Assembly: GCA_019136685.1 (NCBI GenBank)
Contig: JAGVTS010000108.1
Span: 1 to 45,030 of the forward strand
DNA from: Bacillota bacterium
GTDB taxonomy: Bacteria; Bacillota; DTU025
Reading direction: 5' to 3'
DNA: 45,030 nucleotides
Shown: piece after piece, positions 8,691 through 17,897 of the stretch
Numbering within the stretch: position 1 is the first letter of the stretch
How the letters are laid out: every line of letters starts with the position of its first letter
The notes under the pieces: model-generated
Seen by the model: only the letters and a program-made list of their open reading frames with translations
Database searches by the model: none
What the model was told of the DNA's origin: nothing
Program-made: the position numbers and the translations under genes

Positions 8691-9544
8691 CGCGCATCAC
8701 CGCCTTCGCCAGATGCATCGAGCTCAGCCAGGGCCGCCTGGACCTGATCCGGTTTCGGAGCAGTCCCATGCCAGCCCACCTGATTCTCCATGAACGAGAC
8801 TCCCTTCCCCTTAACCGTGCGAGCGACTACCACTGTGGGCCTGCCCTGGATACGCCTGGCTTCAGCCAGCGCGGCCATGATGGCCGCAATGTCGTGCCCA
8901 TCTACCTCCACGACATGCCATCCGAAAGCGGCGAACCTCTCACCTATTCGCTCCATGGACTTGATCTCGGCCACCGGCCCATCTATCTGGAGGCCATTTG
9001 CGTCAACAAAGGCCGTGAGGTTGTCGAGCCTGCGGTGAGCGGCGGTCATGGCAGCCTCCCAGATCTGACCCTCCTCCAATTCGCCATCGCCCAGCAGCGC
9101 ATACACGCGCCTTGTAGCTCCATCCAGCTTGGCTGCAATCGCCATCCCACACGCCGCCGACAGCCCCTGCCCCAGTGAACCAGTGGACATCTCCACGCCG
9201 GGCGTACTGCGCATGCTGGGATGGCCCTGAAGGTGGCTGTCGATGCGCCTCAGAGTGATCAGCTCGTCGACGGGGAAATACCCCGCCTCCGCCAGCGCCG
9301 CATAGAGCACCGGCGCCGCGTGCCCCTTTGAAAGCACAAAACGATCGCGCTCAGGCCACTCGGGATCGTTCGGCCTGATGTTCATCTCGTTGAAGTACAG
9401 CACCGTCACAATGTCGGCTGCCGACAGCGATCCGCCCGGATGCCCTGACGATGCCGCGCCCACCATCCTGACCACGTGCTTCCTGATGTCCCGCGCCTTG
9501 GCCCGAAGCTCCTCGGGTGTCGCAAGTAACGCGCGTCCCATCAA
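8687..9544 (-). CDS. transketolase, N-terminal (thiamine diphosphate-binding) subunit
   Basis: This 285-residue protein is the pyrophosphate-binding half of transketolase. It shows SSGHPGGSLSAADI near the N-terminus, FVLSKGHAAP, and the thiamine diphosphate/Mg motif GDGELEEGQIWEA followed by DNLTAFVDANGLQIDG. It pairs with the product of the next gene. The TTG at 9544 has GGAAGGAG about 7 nt upstream; the adjacent ATG at 9541 is an equally good start. It begins 15 nt after the glycosyltransferase fusion gene and probably belongs to the same transcript. Confidence 0.93.
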   Translation of the reverse strand: MMGRALLATPEELRAKARDIRKHVVRMVGAASSGHPGGSLSAADIVTVLYFNEMNIRPNDPEWPERDRFVLSKGHAAPVLYAALAEAGYFPVDELITLRRIDSHLQGHPSMRSTPGVEMSTGSLGQGLSAACGMAIAAKLDGATRRVYALLGDGELEEGQIWEAAMTAAHRRLDNLTAFVDANGLQIDGPVAEIKSMERIGERFAAFGWHVVEVDGHDIAAIMAALAEARRIQGRPTVVVARTVKGKGVSFMENQVGWHGTAPKPDQVQAALAELDASGEGGDAR

Positions 9545-9559
9545 CTACCAGCTCCTTCC

Positions 9560-11389
9560 TCAACTCCTACTCCGTTCGCGACACGCTTCCCCGATCACTT
9601 TGAACATGAACACAGGAAGAGCCGTCATCCGCTTGGCCCGCCGCGGCTCGACTGCCAGCCGGTAAAGCCACTCCAGCCCCAATCTCCGATAGACCGCAGG
9701 CGCCCGCTTCACATTGCCCGACATCACATCGAACGAGCCTCCCACACCTATCCATACTGCGCACGGCGCCGCATCGCGCGCATGCGCTATCCATTTCTCC
9801 TGTTTGCCTGCGCCCATGCCCACGAAGACGAACGCAGCGCCGGATTGGGCGATCCTTTCCAAAACAGCCGGCTCCTCGGCTTGAGTGAAGTACCCATGAT
9901 GAGTGCCGGCGATCCTGAGGCCGGGAAAAGCGCTCGACATGGCACTGGCAGCCTTCTGCGCCACACCCGGCTCGGCGCCCACGAGATAGACGGACATTTC
10001 CCGCTGGGCGGCCTTCTCCATCACGTTGGCGGCAAGCTCGATACCGGGAACCCGCCCGCGCGGACGATATCCCAACATGCTGAGGGCACGAACCACACCG
10101 ATTCCATCCGGAACGACCAGGTCCGCACCGGCTATCACTGCTTCCAGAGCAGCGTCTTCGCTAGCTGACAGGGTCATCTCGGGGTTGAGGGTTACCACAT
10201 GACCCCCGCGACCCGAGGTCGCCATCTCGACCGCCCTCTCCACGGCTTCCTCCATGCTCACGCAGTCCACCGGCACCCCGAGCACGCGCGCTCGTCCATG
10301 CTCGCCCTGCTTGTCCACAATGGGCAACAGCGCAAGCCTGGCCGCGTCGCGCGCCTGCCTTTTCAGGGCGGGCACTCTCCTGGCCAGCTCGGCCCGGAGC
10401 TTGTCACGCTGCGCCCAAGCATCCAGCACGACCTGGGCGATTTTCGCAGGCGGATCATCAACCGAAACCACGTAGCCGTTACCCATGCGCTCGGCCATCG
10501 CGCGCACTTTGGGATCGTAGTCGATCGCCACTGCCGGAACGCCTGTCGACGCCGCGAATATCAGCGAATGAAGCCGCATTCCCACCACCAGGTCAGCATG
10601 GGATATCGCGGACAGTGCCTGCCTGGGAGAGCCGTAGAACGCGACGACCTGCGGACGCACACAGCCGTCTGCTTCGCACAGACCTGCTATGCGGTCGGCC
10701 ATGTCAAGGTCAGTCTCCGGCTGAAAAGCAAGCAGCGTCATGTGCGCTCCAAGCTCAGTACACACCCGCTCGATCACGCGGGCATATGTCGCCTCCGGGC
10801 TGTCGGCGCTAGGCCACGGCCTCAGCGCGAACATGACACGAGGACGCGGAGGCAGCGAGGCCTCGCAGCCGTCTGCGTCCTCCGGTTCCAGCGCAAACGC
10901 CGGATCCGCAACCAGCACCGGCTGTGGCTTCGTCACGCCAATCTGTTGCACAAGCTCCATGGATCCCTGGTCGCGCAAGGTTATCACCGACGCCCGGGAA
11001 AGCGCCTGCCGGGCAAGCCACCGTGAGAATCCCGAGCTCAGCGGGCCTACTCCTTGGGCGTACACTGACACCGGCACGCCCATCGCCCGGGCGAGAAGCA
11101 TCATGCCCGCATAGTAGGGAACGGATCCGCGGCCCGTAACGTCCTGGAGCAGGCTGCCTCCGCCGCTCACCAGGAGATCGGCCCGCCCAAGTTCGCGCAC
11201 GATGTCAGCAACTGAAGTGCGTGGTATCGCCTCGATTCCGTATGCGGACGCAGTACGCGCGGGATTGCCCGAAAGAGCAACGCACTGAACCCCGGGCGCC
11301 ATCTCCCTCACTTGCTGGACGAGCGCAGCCAGTACCGCCTCATCGCCCATGTTGCCGAAACCGTGATACCCTGAAACCACAACACGCAT
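9560..11389 (-). CDS. CsaB-type polysaccharide pyruvyl transferase fused to WecG/TagA/CpsF glycosyltransferase
   Basis: This is a 609-residue fusion. Residues 1-360 are a polysaccharide pyruvyltransferase of CsaB type, starting MRVVVSGYHGFGNMGDEA, with GGGSLLQD and VGMRLHSLIFAA. Residues about 375-609 are a WecG/TagA/CpsF family glycosyltransferase, with LNPEMTLSA, VPDGIGVV and FVGMGAGKQEKWIA. CsaB transfers pyruvate to a secondary cell-wall polymer so that SLH domains can bind. TagA-type enzymes add N-acetylmannosamine to a lipid carrier at the start of teichoic-acid-like polymers. Both activities therefore fit one cell-wall polymer. The ATG at 11389 matches the family start and has AAGGA about 10 nt upstream; the frame stays open further upstream without similarity. 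Confidence 0.9.
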   Translation of the reverse strand: MRVVVSGYHGFGNMGDEAVLAALVQQVREMAPGVQCVALSGNPARTASAYGIEAIPRTSVADIVRELGRADLLVSGGGSLLQDVTGRGSVPYYAGMMLLARAMGVPVSVYAQGVGPLSSGFSRWLARQALSRASVITLRDQGSMELVQQIGVTKPQPVLVADPAFALEPEDADGCEASLPPRPRVMFALRPWPSADSPEATYARVIERVCTELGAHMTLLAFQPETDLDMADRIAGLCEADGCVRPQVVAFYGSPRQALSAISHADLVVGMRLHSLIFAASTGVPAVAIDYDPKVRAMAERMGNGYVVSVDDPPAKIAQVVLDAWAQRDKLRAELARRVPALKRQARDAARLALLPIVDKQGEHGRARVLGVPVDCVSMEEAVERAVEMATSGRGGHVVTLNPEMTLSASEDAALEAVIAGADLVVPDGIGVVRALSMLGYRPRGRVPGIELAANVMEKAAQREMSVYLVGAEPGVAQKAASAMSSAFPGLRIAGTHHGYFTQAEEPAVLERIAQSGAAFVFVGMGAGKQEKWIAHARDAAPCAVWIGVGGSFDVMSGNVKRAPAVYRRLGLEWLYRLAVEPRRAKRMTALPVFMFKVIGEACRERSRS

Positions 11390-11396
11390 GCCGGCG

Positions 11397-13442
11397 TCAT
11401 CCTTCCCGCCCGGGCGATCTGCCCGCCGATGGCCGTAGGGCACGGTATATGGCCACGAACACACCGGCGACTGCGAGCCCGATGGCGAGCCCCAACCCCG
11501 CTCCCACCGATACCCTGGTAATGGTAACCGCGATGGGCGTGTGCAGATGCGCAAAGGTGTTCACCAGGGAGATCTGACCTATCAGGGCCAGAGCGGCTAA
11601 GGGCAACAGCGCAATGCGGTCGCCCGCCCAGCATAGGGCCGCCGCGATCACGAAGGCGGGATGCCCCAGCAGGAACTCTTTGGTCCTGGGCCTCACAGGC
11701 AGCAATCGCTCAAGGATGGAGCGCATCGCCTGCTCCCACGCGGGCACACCCACCGGCAACACCGATGTATTGCCGGTGCGCACGATGTAGATCAGACCGG
11801 CCGCCGCCACAACGCCGACGGCAACCGCGTGCCACACGAGAATCGGCGACGATAGCGCGCGTCTGGCAGATGCAGTGAGCGTCTCCTCATCCCGGCGGTA
11901 CACGTACTTCCAGTATGCCGTCAGAAGGAACAACATGGGCGCCACATGCATGAGCTTGACGCCCATGAACTGACGAGCCTTCATCATGAATGCAAGGCTA
12001 GTAAGGCAACCCGCAAGCATCAGGCCGCCGACGAGCGATAGAGCGGAGGCTACGATGAACTTGACGACGGCGACGCGCGCCCAGCCGAATCGGCGCTCGG
12101 CCACGTCCGCGGAGTTGGTCGGCCAAGACGTGGGAAACGAGGACAGCAGCACGAAAGCGGACAGGGACGGGTACGCTATGGCCGCGGCCAGCGCCGCCGC
12201 CTGTTTGGCCAGATCCACGCGGCCAAAGGCCGATAGAGCAGCGAAACCGGCGGCGGCCACAGCCACTAGACCTGCGGAAATCGGGAAGGTCAGTTTCCAG
12301 ATGGCGTTCAGAAGCATTACGCAGCCTGCCGCTATGCCCACCACCACCACGAGCGTGGGCGCCAACCCCGGATCAGCCTGCCCAAGCGGTCGGGCCGCGC
12401 CAAGTGTGAAGCCCGCTTTCTGAAGCCCGCTCGCGACCTCGCGAATGAGCGCATCATTAAGCTCCGGCAAAGCGCGTGCATCGATCTGCTTCATTATCGG
12501 ACGCATGTACATAACGCGTATGTTGCGTTCTCTGGCAGCCCTAACGTACCTGTCGACCATGGTCTGAATGGACAGCCCGCGGTCGACCTCGCCCCGTGTG
12601 ATGCTGTGCACACGCACTATGCTGTAGTCGGCGGCCTGTACGATCTGATTCTCCCCGGCCTGTGCCTGGAACTCAATGCTGCCGCAGACGATGCCCGCCC
12701 GGCCGAGAGCGCGCGCCGTCACAGCCGTAAGCGCTGGATACCCCAGCACTTCGGTTCCGGAGAATACCACCGAGTCGACCTTGTGAGCCGGAACCGTCAG
12801 GCCGACCATCGACTCTATCCATTTCTCAGACACGCCTGGATAGTTAGTAAACCTAACGACTATGCGCAGACCGGCGGCTGTGATCTTGGTCAGCACAGAC
12901 GGTCGCGGGCCCAAGTTAATATTCCGCGCCTCTTCGAGCGGAAGACCTACAATGAAAGTCGACGTCTGGCCAGAGAGCATCGTCACCAGCGACGGCCCGC
13001 CCTGCAGGCGCAGGGGCAATCGGTCGGCAAGAAATGCAGTCGCATCGGAGGTGAGTGGGACGACGACCGTGTGCCCGCCGGAAAATGCAGTAATGCCCAT
13101 GGCAGCAGAGAGCAACTCCGGAGTCGCGTTCGAGACAGCAGCGGCTTCCGAGGCTCTGAACATCAGCACGTCGCCGGACGCCTGCAGCGAGCCGAGCGTA
13201 TCCTCATCAAGAGCTATGCTCGTGATGCCGGCATCGCGCAGTCTCTCAAGGTAGTCGGCCTCGGCCAGCCCGATCCGCTGTGCGAACAGAGCACCCTCTC
13301 GCCAGTCCATACAGAGCTCGACACGTCTCGCCATCTCCTCGACCCGGTGCCTTCGAACAGCTATCCAGGCCGATGTGAGTGTGGATACTACTACAAGCGC
13401 AACCAACCACCCAATCGTCCACGGTTGCCTTCGGTCTGTCAA
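11397..13442 (-). CDS. DUF5693 multi-pass membrane protein
   Basis: The protein (681 aa) has one N-terminal membrane segment, an extracytoplasmic domain of about 330 residues and, from about 370 onward, roughly eight hydrophobic segments. It resembles the DUF5693 family, which in Bacillota is often encoded directly before csaB, as here; the assignment rests on architecture and context. A role in export or assembly of the pyruvylated wall polymer is suggested only by that linkage. The TTG at 13442 is preferred (GGGGG 8 nt upstream, 6 nt after the preceding stop); starting at 13547 would overlap the upstream gene by about 100 nt. Confidence 0.72.
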   Translation of the reverse strand: MTDRRQPWTIGWLVALVVVSTLTSAWIAVRRHRVEEMARRVELCMDWREGALFAQRIGLAEADYLERLRDAGITSIALDEDTLGSLQASGDVLMFRASEAAAVSNATPELLSAAMGITAFSGGHTVVVPLTSDATAFLADRLPLRLQGGPSLVTMLSGQTSTFIVGLPLEEARNINLGPRPSVLTKITAAGLRIVVRFTNYPGVSEKWIESMVGLTVPAHKVDSVVFSGTEVLGYPALTAVTARALGRAGIVCGSIEFQAQAGENQIVQAADYSIVRVHSITRGEVDRGLSIQTMVDRYVRAARERNIRVMYMRPIMKQIDARALPELNDALIREVASGLQKAGFTLGAARPLGQADPGLAPTLVVVVGIAAGCVMLLNAIWKLTFPISAGLVAVAAAGFAALSAFGRVDLAKQAAALAAAIAYPSLSAFVLLSSFPTSWPTNSADVAERRFGWARVAVVKFIVASALSLVGGLMLAGCLTSLAFMMKARQFMGVKLMHVAPMLFLLTAYWKYVYRRDEETLTASARRALSSPILVWHAVAVGVVAAAGLIYIVRTGNTSVLPVGVPAWEQAMRSILERLLPVRPRTKEFLLGHPAFVIAAALCWAGDRIALLPLAALALIGQISLVNTFAHLHTPIAVTITRVSVGAGLGLAIGLAVAGVFVAIYRALRPSAGRSPGREG

Positions 13443-13446
13443 GCCA

Positions 13447-14169
13447 CTAGCCCCCTTTGACTGTCCTGCCGTACACGTGCACCGCTCCGGCCTCGATACG
13501 TATGCCCTCCAAAATCGCGCCGAATGGCAGCGTCGACAGATCCACACCTAGCTCTATCCTACCTTCGAACGCGTCGAGCAGGAATGCCGGCAACTGACTG
13601 CGCTCGACGCTCAGCTTGTCCACAACGTAGACCAGTCGTGCATTATCCTCAATCACCAGACGGCCCTGTGAACTGACGCTCACATTGAGCCCTGCAAAGG
13701 AGATGGTCCCATCCATCTTGGCAACGCCTTCGCCTAACGAGACACTGAACATCCTGAGCGCGTCGTCGCGCGTTTTCAGGTAGTCATTGATGTCTGCGTC
13801 GAGCACCGAAACGACGAGTTCCGCGTCGCCGAGGGCCCGCACCCAGCTCGTCGAACCCGGGGCAAAACCCGAAAGCGGTACTACCGCGCCTATGGAACGC
13901 ACTCCGACGGAATCAACACGCAAACCGTGGAGTTGCGCCCCTCGGATATTCACATTCAGCCGATCCAGGCGCCCGAAAAGCATCCTTGCGGCAGGAAACG
14001 CCTGCGCTTGCGCCTCGACTGACTCCACCGCAGTGAAGCCGGACGCAACCGCTCTCTCCACGCGCTGCTCGATAAGGGACGGGACCGTGGCCTCGGTTAT
14101 GGCCACGGCCAGCAAAAGACATACGGCCAACACACGCGCGACGCCGCCCCCGCGGCGCCTGGCCGCCAT
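13447..14169 (-). CDS. DUF2993 (LmeA-like) lipid-binding-fold protein
   Basis: This 240-residue protein has a basic N-terminus and a signal or anchor segment (about 12-27), then a beta-rich domain. The pattern of LIEQRVERAV, FGRLDRLNVNIRGAQLHGLRVDSV and LVVSVLDADINDYLK is characteristic of DUF2993. Family members such as mycobacterial LmeA act at the cell envelope on lipid-linked glycans. Its ATG overlaps the prfB stop (TGATG), so it is translated from the same message as RF2. The downstream DUF5693 and CsaB genes give it a wall-polymer context. The exact function is unknown. Confidence 0.75.
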   Translation of the reverse strand: MAARRRGGGVARVLAVCLLLAVAITEATVPSLIEQRVERAVASGFTAVESVEAQAQAFPAARMLFGRLDRLNVNIRGAQLHGLRVDSVGVRSIGAVVPLSGFAPGSTSWVRALGDAELVVSVLDADINDYLKTRDDALRMFSVSLGEGVAKMDGTISFAGLNVSVSSQGRLVIEDNARLVYVVDKLSVERSQLPAFLLDAFEGRIELGVDLSTLPFGAILEGIRIEAGAVHVYGRTVKGG

Positions 14170-15285
14170 CAGCGCACACCTCTGTTGGCTGATTGAGCGA
14201 CCAGCCTGAGCTGACCCTCGATGAACCCATCTATATCGCCATCCATGACAGCATCAACATTGCCAGTCTCTATGTCGGTTCTGTGATCCTTGACCATAGT
14301 GTATGGCTGAAACACATATGATCTGATCTGGCTGCCCCACGCTATCTCATGCTGTTCTCCGCGAATCGCTGCCAACTCCTTCTCCTGCTGCTCAAGGGCA
14401 AGACTGGCAAGGCGACCCCGGAGGATCCGCATGGCAGTCTCCTTGTTGCTGTGCTGAGACCTTTCGTTCTGGCATTGCACAACGATGCCGGTGGGCAGGT
14501 GCGTGATTCGAACTGCGCTATCTGTCTTGTTCACGTGCTGGCCTCCGGCGCCGCCCGAACGATACGTGTCGATCTTCAGATCAGACGGATCGATCTCGAT
14601 CTCTTCTTCTCCCATCTCGGGAACGACATCAACCGATGCAAATGAAGTGTGCCTGCGTGCCGATGCGTCAAACGGCGATATCCGTACCAGCCTGTGCACT
14701 CCCCGCTCGCCCTTGAGATACCCGAACGCGTTCTGCCCTGATATGATCAGGGTTGCGCTCTTGATGCCGGCTTCCTCGCCGGGAAGTAGATCGGCCACCT
14801 CTACTCGATAGCCGTTCCTTTCCGCCCACCGAGAGTACATGCGCATGAGCATCTCCGCCCAGTCCTGGCTCTCAGTGCCGCCCGCCCCTGGATGAATCGC
14901 CATGATAGCGCTCGCCGCATCATATGGCCCCGACAGCAGATTGGCCAGCTCTATCCGGCTGATCGCCGCATCCAGAGCATCTATCTGCTCCATGCATTCT
15001 GCGATCGCGTGTTCATCGTCCTCTTCGTCAGCCAGCTCCGCCAGAATGGCGAGGTCATCGAACTTGGACTTAAGCGACTCGAATCTCCCAATTTGAGCCT
15101 GCACCGTTGCTATCTTCTGCATCAGTTCCTGAGCCGCATCGCGATTGTCCCACAGCCCGGGCTCGGCCGAGCGAGCCTCATACTCTGCCAGCCGGCCTAG
15201 CTTGCCGGGTATGTCAAAGATAAGCCCTCATTTCCTCAATTCTCGCATCCAGCGACTCGATCGGCTGTTCCAGTTCCGCTCTCAT
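14169..15285 (-). CDS. prfB: peptide chain release factor 2, with programmed +1 frameshift
   Basis: Release factor 2 recognises UGA and UAA. The anticodon-like SPF (in RISPFDASARR) and the catalytic GGQ (in SGGAGGQHVNKTDS) are both present. The gene is in two frames. A 23-codon leader starts at ATG 15285 (GAGGGAG 8 nt upstream) and runs to CTT TGA C at 15219-15213. An AGGG stimulator lies a few bases before the slip site. Skipping one T joins it to the main frame, which begins DIPGKLGRLAEYEA, giving about 371 residues, the normal RF2 length. This is autoregulation by RF2 level as known from E. coli, not a mutation. It follows secA by 19 nt. Confidence 0.96.
15213..15219 (-). promoter_or_regulatory. 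RF2 programmed +1 frameshift site (CTTTGAC)
   Basis: The minus-strand sequence CTT TGA C contains the in-frame UGA stop. It is preceded by AGGGCTTAT, whose AGGG serves as the internal Shine-Dalgarno-like stimulator. The coding frame resumes with GAC at 15215. This is the canonical arrangement for RF2 autoregulation. Confidence 0.95.
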
Positions 15286-15304
15286 CAGGCACACTCCCTC
15301 TGCT

Positions 15305-17857
15305 CTACTTGCTTGCACCGCAGCACTTCTTGTATTTCTTCCCACTGCCACACGGGCACGGATCATTCCGGCCCACCTTCTTGTCGGCCCGCCTCCGCGG
15401 TTGCCTAGATGAACCGCCGTCCTCCCGGTTGGTGGTCACGGCGTACTTGGGACGCCTCGGCCCATCGATCTCCGCCCGCGCTCCCTCGCCCTCCTCGCTA
15501 CGTTCCCCGGCACTGCGAACCTGCACACGGAGAAGACAGCGCACGAAATCCTCTCCTATACTCTTCAAGAGATCGTTGAACATGAGGAAAGATTCTCTCT
15601 TGTATTCCACCAGCGGGTCCATCTGGCCGTACGCCCTCAGGCCGATCCCTTCCCTTAGCATGTCCATGGCCTGTAGGTGATCGACCCACTTGGAGTCGAT
15701 CATGTACAGCATGATAGCGCGTTCCAGCTCGCGCAGGCGTTCGCCTCCAACTGCCGCCTCCTTCTGCTCGTACGCGCCCCGGAACATGCCCATGACGCCA
15801 TCGCGCAGATCAGCCCATGAACGCTGGACATACTCGGAAAGATCGGGTCTTGCGCGCAAGGCTAGTATACTCGCGATTTCCGCAGACAGGCCCGCGAGAT
15901 CCCATTCCGACGACATGAGCTTCTCGTCGGCGTGCGCCGCCACAATCCCTTCGGCAACAACCGACAGCAGTTCCATCGCCTGCTGCCTGAGATCCGTGCC
16001 TCTCATTATGGCGTCGCGCCGTGCGTATATCGCCTCGCGCTGCTTGTTCATCACGTCGTCGTATTCCAGCACCTGCCGCCTGATATCGAAGTTGCGCCCT
16101 TCCACCTTCTCCTGTGCGCGCTGGATCGCCCGTGTGAGTTGCGGGTGTTCTATGGGGTCGTCCTCCCCCCATCCGAGCCGGTCCATCATACCCGATATGA
16201 ACTCCCCGCCGAATAGTCTCATCAAGTCGTCTTCAAGAGACACATAGAATCGCGACGATCCGGGATCGCCCTGCCTGCCCGAACGCCCTCGAAGCTGGTT
16301 GTCGATTCTCCGACTCTCGTGCCGCTCTGTGCCTAAAACGTGTAAGCCGCCCAGATCGGGCACGCCCGGGCCGAGCACAATGTCGGTGCCTCGTCCGGCC
16401 ATGTTTGTGGCTATGGTAACCGCGCCGGGCTGCCCCGCGAGCTTGATGATCTCCGCCTCGCGCTCATGGTGCTTCGCGTTGAGAACCTGGTGAGGCACGC
16501 CTCGGCGGATCAGCATCTCCGAGAGTTTCTCCGACGTTTCAATCGATACCGTGCCCACTAGCACCGGCTGGCCTGTGGCATGCCGTTCGCATATCTCCTC
16601 CACCACCGCGCCAAACTTCGCCCTCTGCGTCTTGTACACGATGTCGGGCAGGTCCTGCCTGATCATGGGCTTCGCCGTAGGCACCTGCACTACATGGAGG
16701 TTGTATATCTTGATGAACTCATTCTCCTCGGTCGCCGCCGTGCCCGTCATGCCGGACAGTTTCGCGTACATGCGGAAGTAGTTCTGGAACGTGATCGTGG
16801 CCAACGTCTGGCTCTCCCTCTGTACCCTCACGTCCTCCTTGGCCTCGATCGCCTGGTGGAGCCCGTCACTGTAGCGCCGCCCGAACATGAGGCGCCCGGT
16901 GAACTCATCTACGATAATGACCTCATCCTCTTTGACGATGTAGTCTCTATCCCTGCGCATCAATGCCTTCGCCCGTAGCGCGGCGTTGATATGGTGCGTC
17001 AGCTCGATATTGGCCTCATCGAAGAGGTTGTCGACCCCCAGCCATCGCTCTACGCGCGAGACGCCCGATTCGGTTAGGGCCACTGAGTTGGCCTTCTCAT
17101 CCACCGTGTAGTCCTGTTCCTGCTTTAGGCCGTCGGCGATCCTGGCGAACACGAAGTATTTCTCAGTAGACTCCTCTGCTTGGCCCGATATGATCAGCGG
17201 AGTGCGAGCCTCGTCAATCAAGATGGAGTCCACTTCGTCCACAATGGCGTAGTTGTGCCCCCTCTGCACCTGCTGGTCGGCGGAAGTGGCCATATTGTCG
17301 CGAAGATAATCGAAACCGAATTCGTTGTTGGTACCATAGGTTATGTCGGCGCCGTAGGCCTGTCGGCGCGCAGGTGCGTCCAGATCATGCAGTATGGCGC
17401 CTACGCTGAGGCCGAGCGCCCGGTACACAGGTCCCATCCACTCGCCGTCGCGCCTAGCCAGATAGTCGTTGACCGTGACGATATGGACTCCTCGTCCCTC
17501 CAGAGCGTTGAGATATGCGGGCATGGTAGCCACGAGCGTCTTGCCCTCACCCGTCTTCATCTCGGCTATCTTGCCCTGATGAAGCACCATGCCCCCCATG
17601 ACCTGCACATCGTATGGGTACAGCCCCAGCTGACGCCGGGCGACTTCGCGTGCGGTCGCGAAAGCCTCGGGCAGCAGTGAATCGACAGACTCGCCACGAT
17701 CTATGCGGTTTTTGAACTCGGCCGTACGCGCGAGGAGTTGCTCGTCAGTGGCCCTCTCCGCATCCGGCGCAAGAGCCGATACGGCGACCAGCCTAGCCTC
17801 GAGTTCCCTCACATCCCTCGCGTTCACGTCGAACATGCGCTTGAAAAGGTTGAGCAA
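15305..17857 (-). CDS. secA: preprotein translocase ATPase SecA
   Basis: SecA is the ATP-driven motor that pushes unfolded preproteins through SecYEG. Visible features are Walker A MKTGEGKT, the DEVD box in [42 protein letters not shown] and the C-terminal zinc-binding tail [13 protein letters not shown] that contacts SecB or phospholipid. The length of about 850 aa is normal. I prefer the TTG at 17857: it gives the usual start MLNLFKRMF and has GAGG 8 nt upstream; a GTG at 17866 is the alternative. A TATAAT box with an extended -10 lies at 17897-17892, so secA probably begins a transcript that continues into prfB. Confidence 0.97.
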   Translation of the reverse strand: MLNLFKRMFDVNARDVRELEARLVAVSALAPDAERATDEQLLARTAEFKNRIDRGESVDSLLPEAFATAREVARRQLGLYPYDVQVMGGMVLHQGKIAEMKTGEGKTLVATMPAYLNALEGRGVHIVTVNDYLARRDGEWMGPVYRALGLSVGAILHDLDAPARRQAYGADITYGTNNEFGFDYLRDNMATSADQQVQRGHNYAIVDEVDSILIDEARTPLIISGQAEESTEKYFVFARIADGLKQEQDYTVDEKANSVALTESGVSRVERWLGVDNLFDEANIELTHHINAALRAKALMRRDRDYIVKEDEVIIVDEFTGRLMFGRRYSDGLHQAIEAKEDVRVQRESQTLATITFQNYFRMYAKLSGMTGTAATEENEFIKIYNLHVVQVPTAKPMIRQDLPDIVYKTQRAKFGAVVEEICERHATGQPVLVGTVSIETSEKLSEMLIRRGVPHQVLNAKHHEREAEIIKLAGQPGAVTIATNMAGRGTDIVLGPGVPDLGGLHVLGTERHESRRIDNQLRGRSGRQGDPGSSRFYVSLEDDLMRLFGGEFISGMMDRLGWGEDDPIEHPQLTRAIQRAQEKVEGRNFDIRRQVLEYDDVMNKQREAIYARRDAIMRGTDLRQQAMELLSVVAEGIVAAHADEKLMSSEWDLAGLSAEIASILALRARPDLSEYVQRSWADLRDGVMGMFRGAYEQKEAAVGGERLRELERAIMLYMIDSKWVDHLQAMDMLREGIGLRAYGQMDPLVEYKRESFLMFNDLLKSIGEDFVRCLLRVQVRSAGERSEEGEGARAEIDGPRRPKYAVTTNREDGGSSRQPRRRADKKVGRNDPCPCGSGKKYKKCCGASK

Positions 17858-17891
17858 CAAAGCCACCTCGCTTGAGTCTTTGCATCAAGCA

Positions 17892-17897
17892 ATTATA
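17892..17897 (-). promoter_or_regulatory. extended -10 promoter element for secA
   Basis: TGATATAAT on the minus strand is a perfect -10 with the TGn extension. It overlaps the stop codon of the upstream gene and ends 34 nt before the secA TTG. The -35 region (GTGTAC at 17 bp spacing) is weak, as is common for extended -10 promoters. Confidence 0.55.

Noticed and set aside
15122..15285. Frameshift mutation or sequencing error in prfB
   Set aside because: The CTTTGAC slip site, AGGG stimulator and correct leader peptide show this is the normal programmed frameshift.
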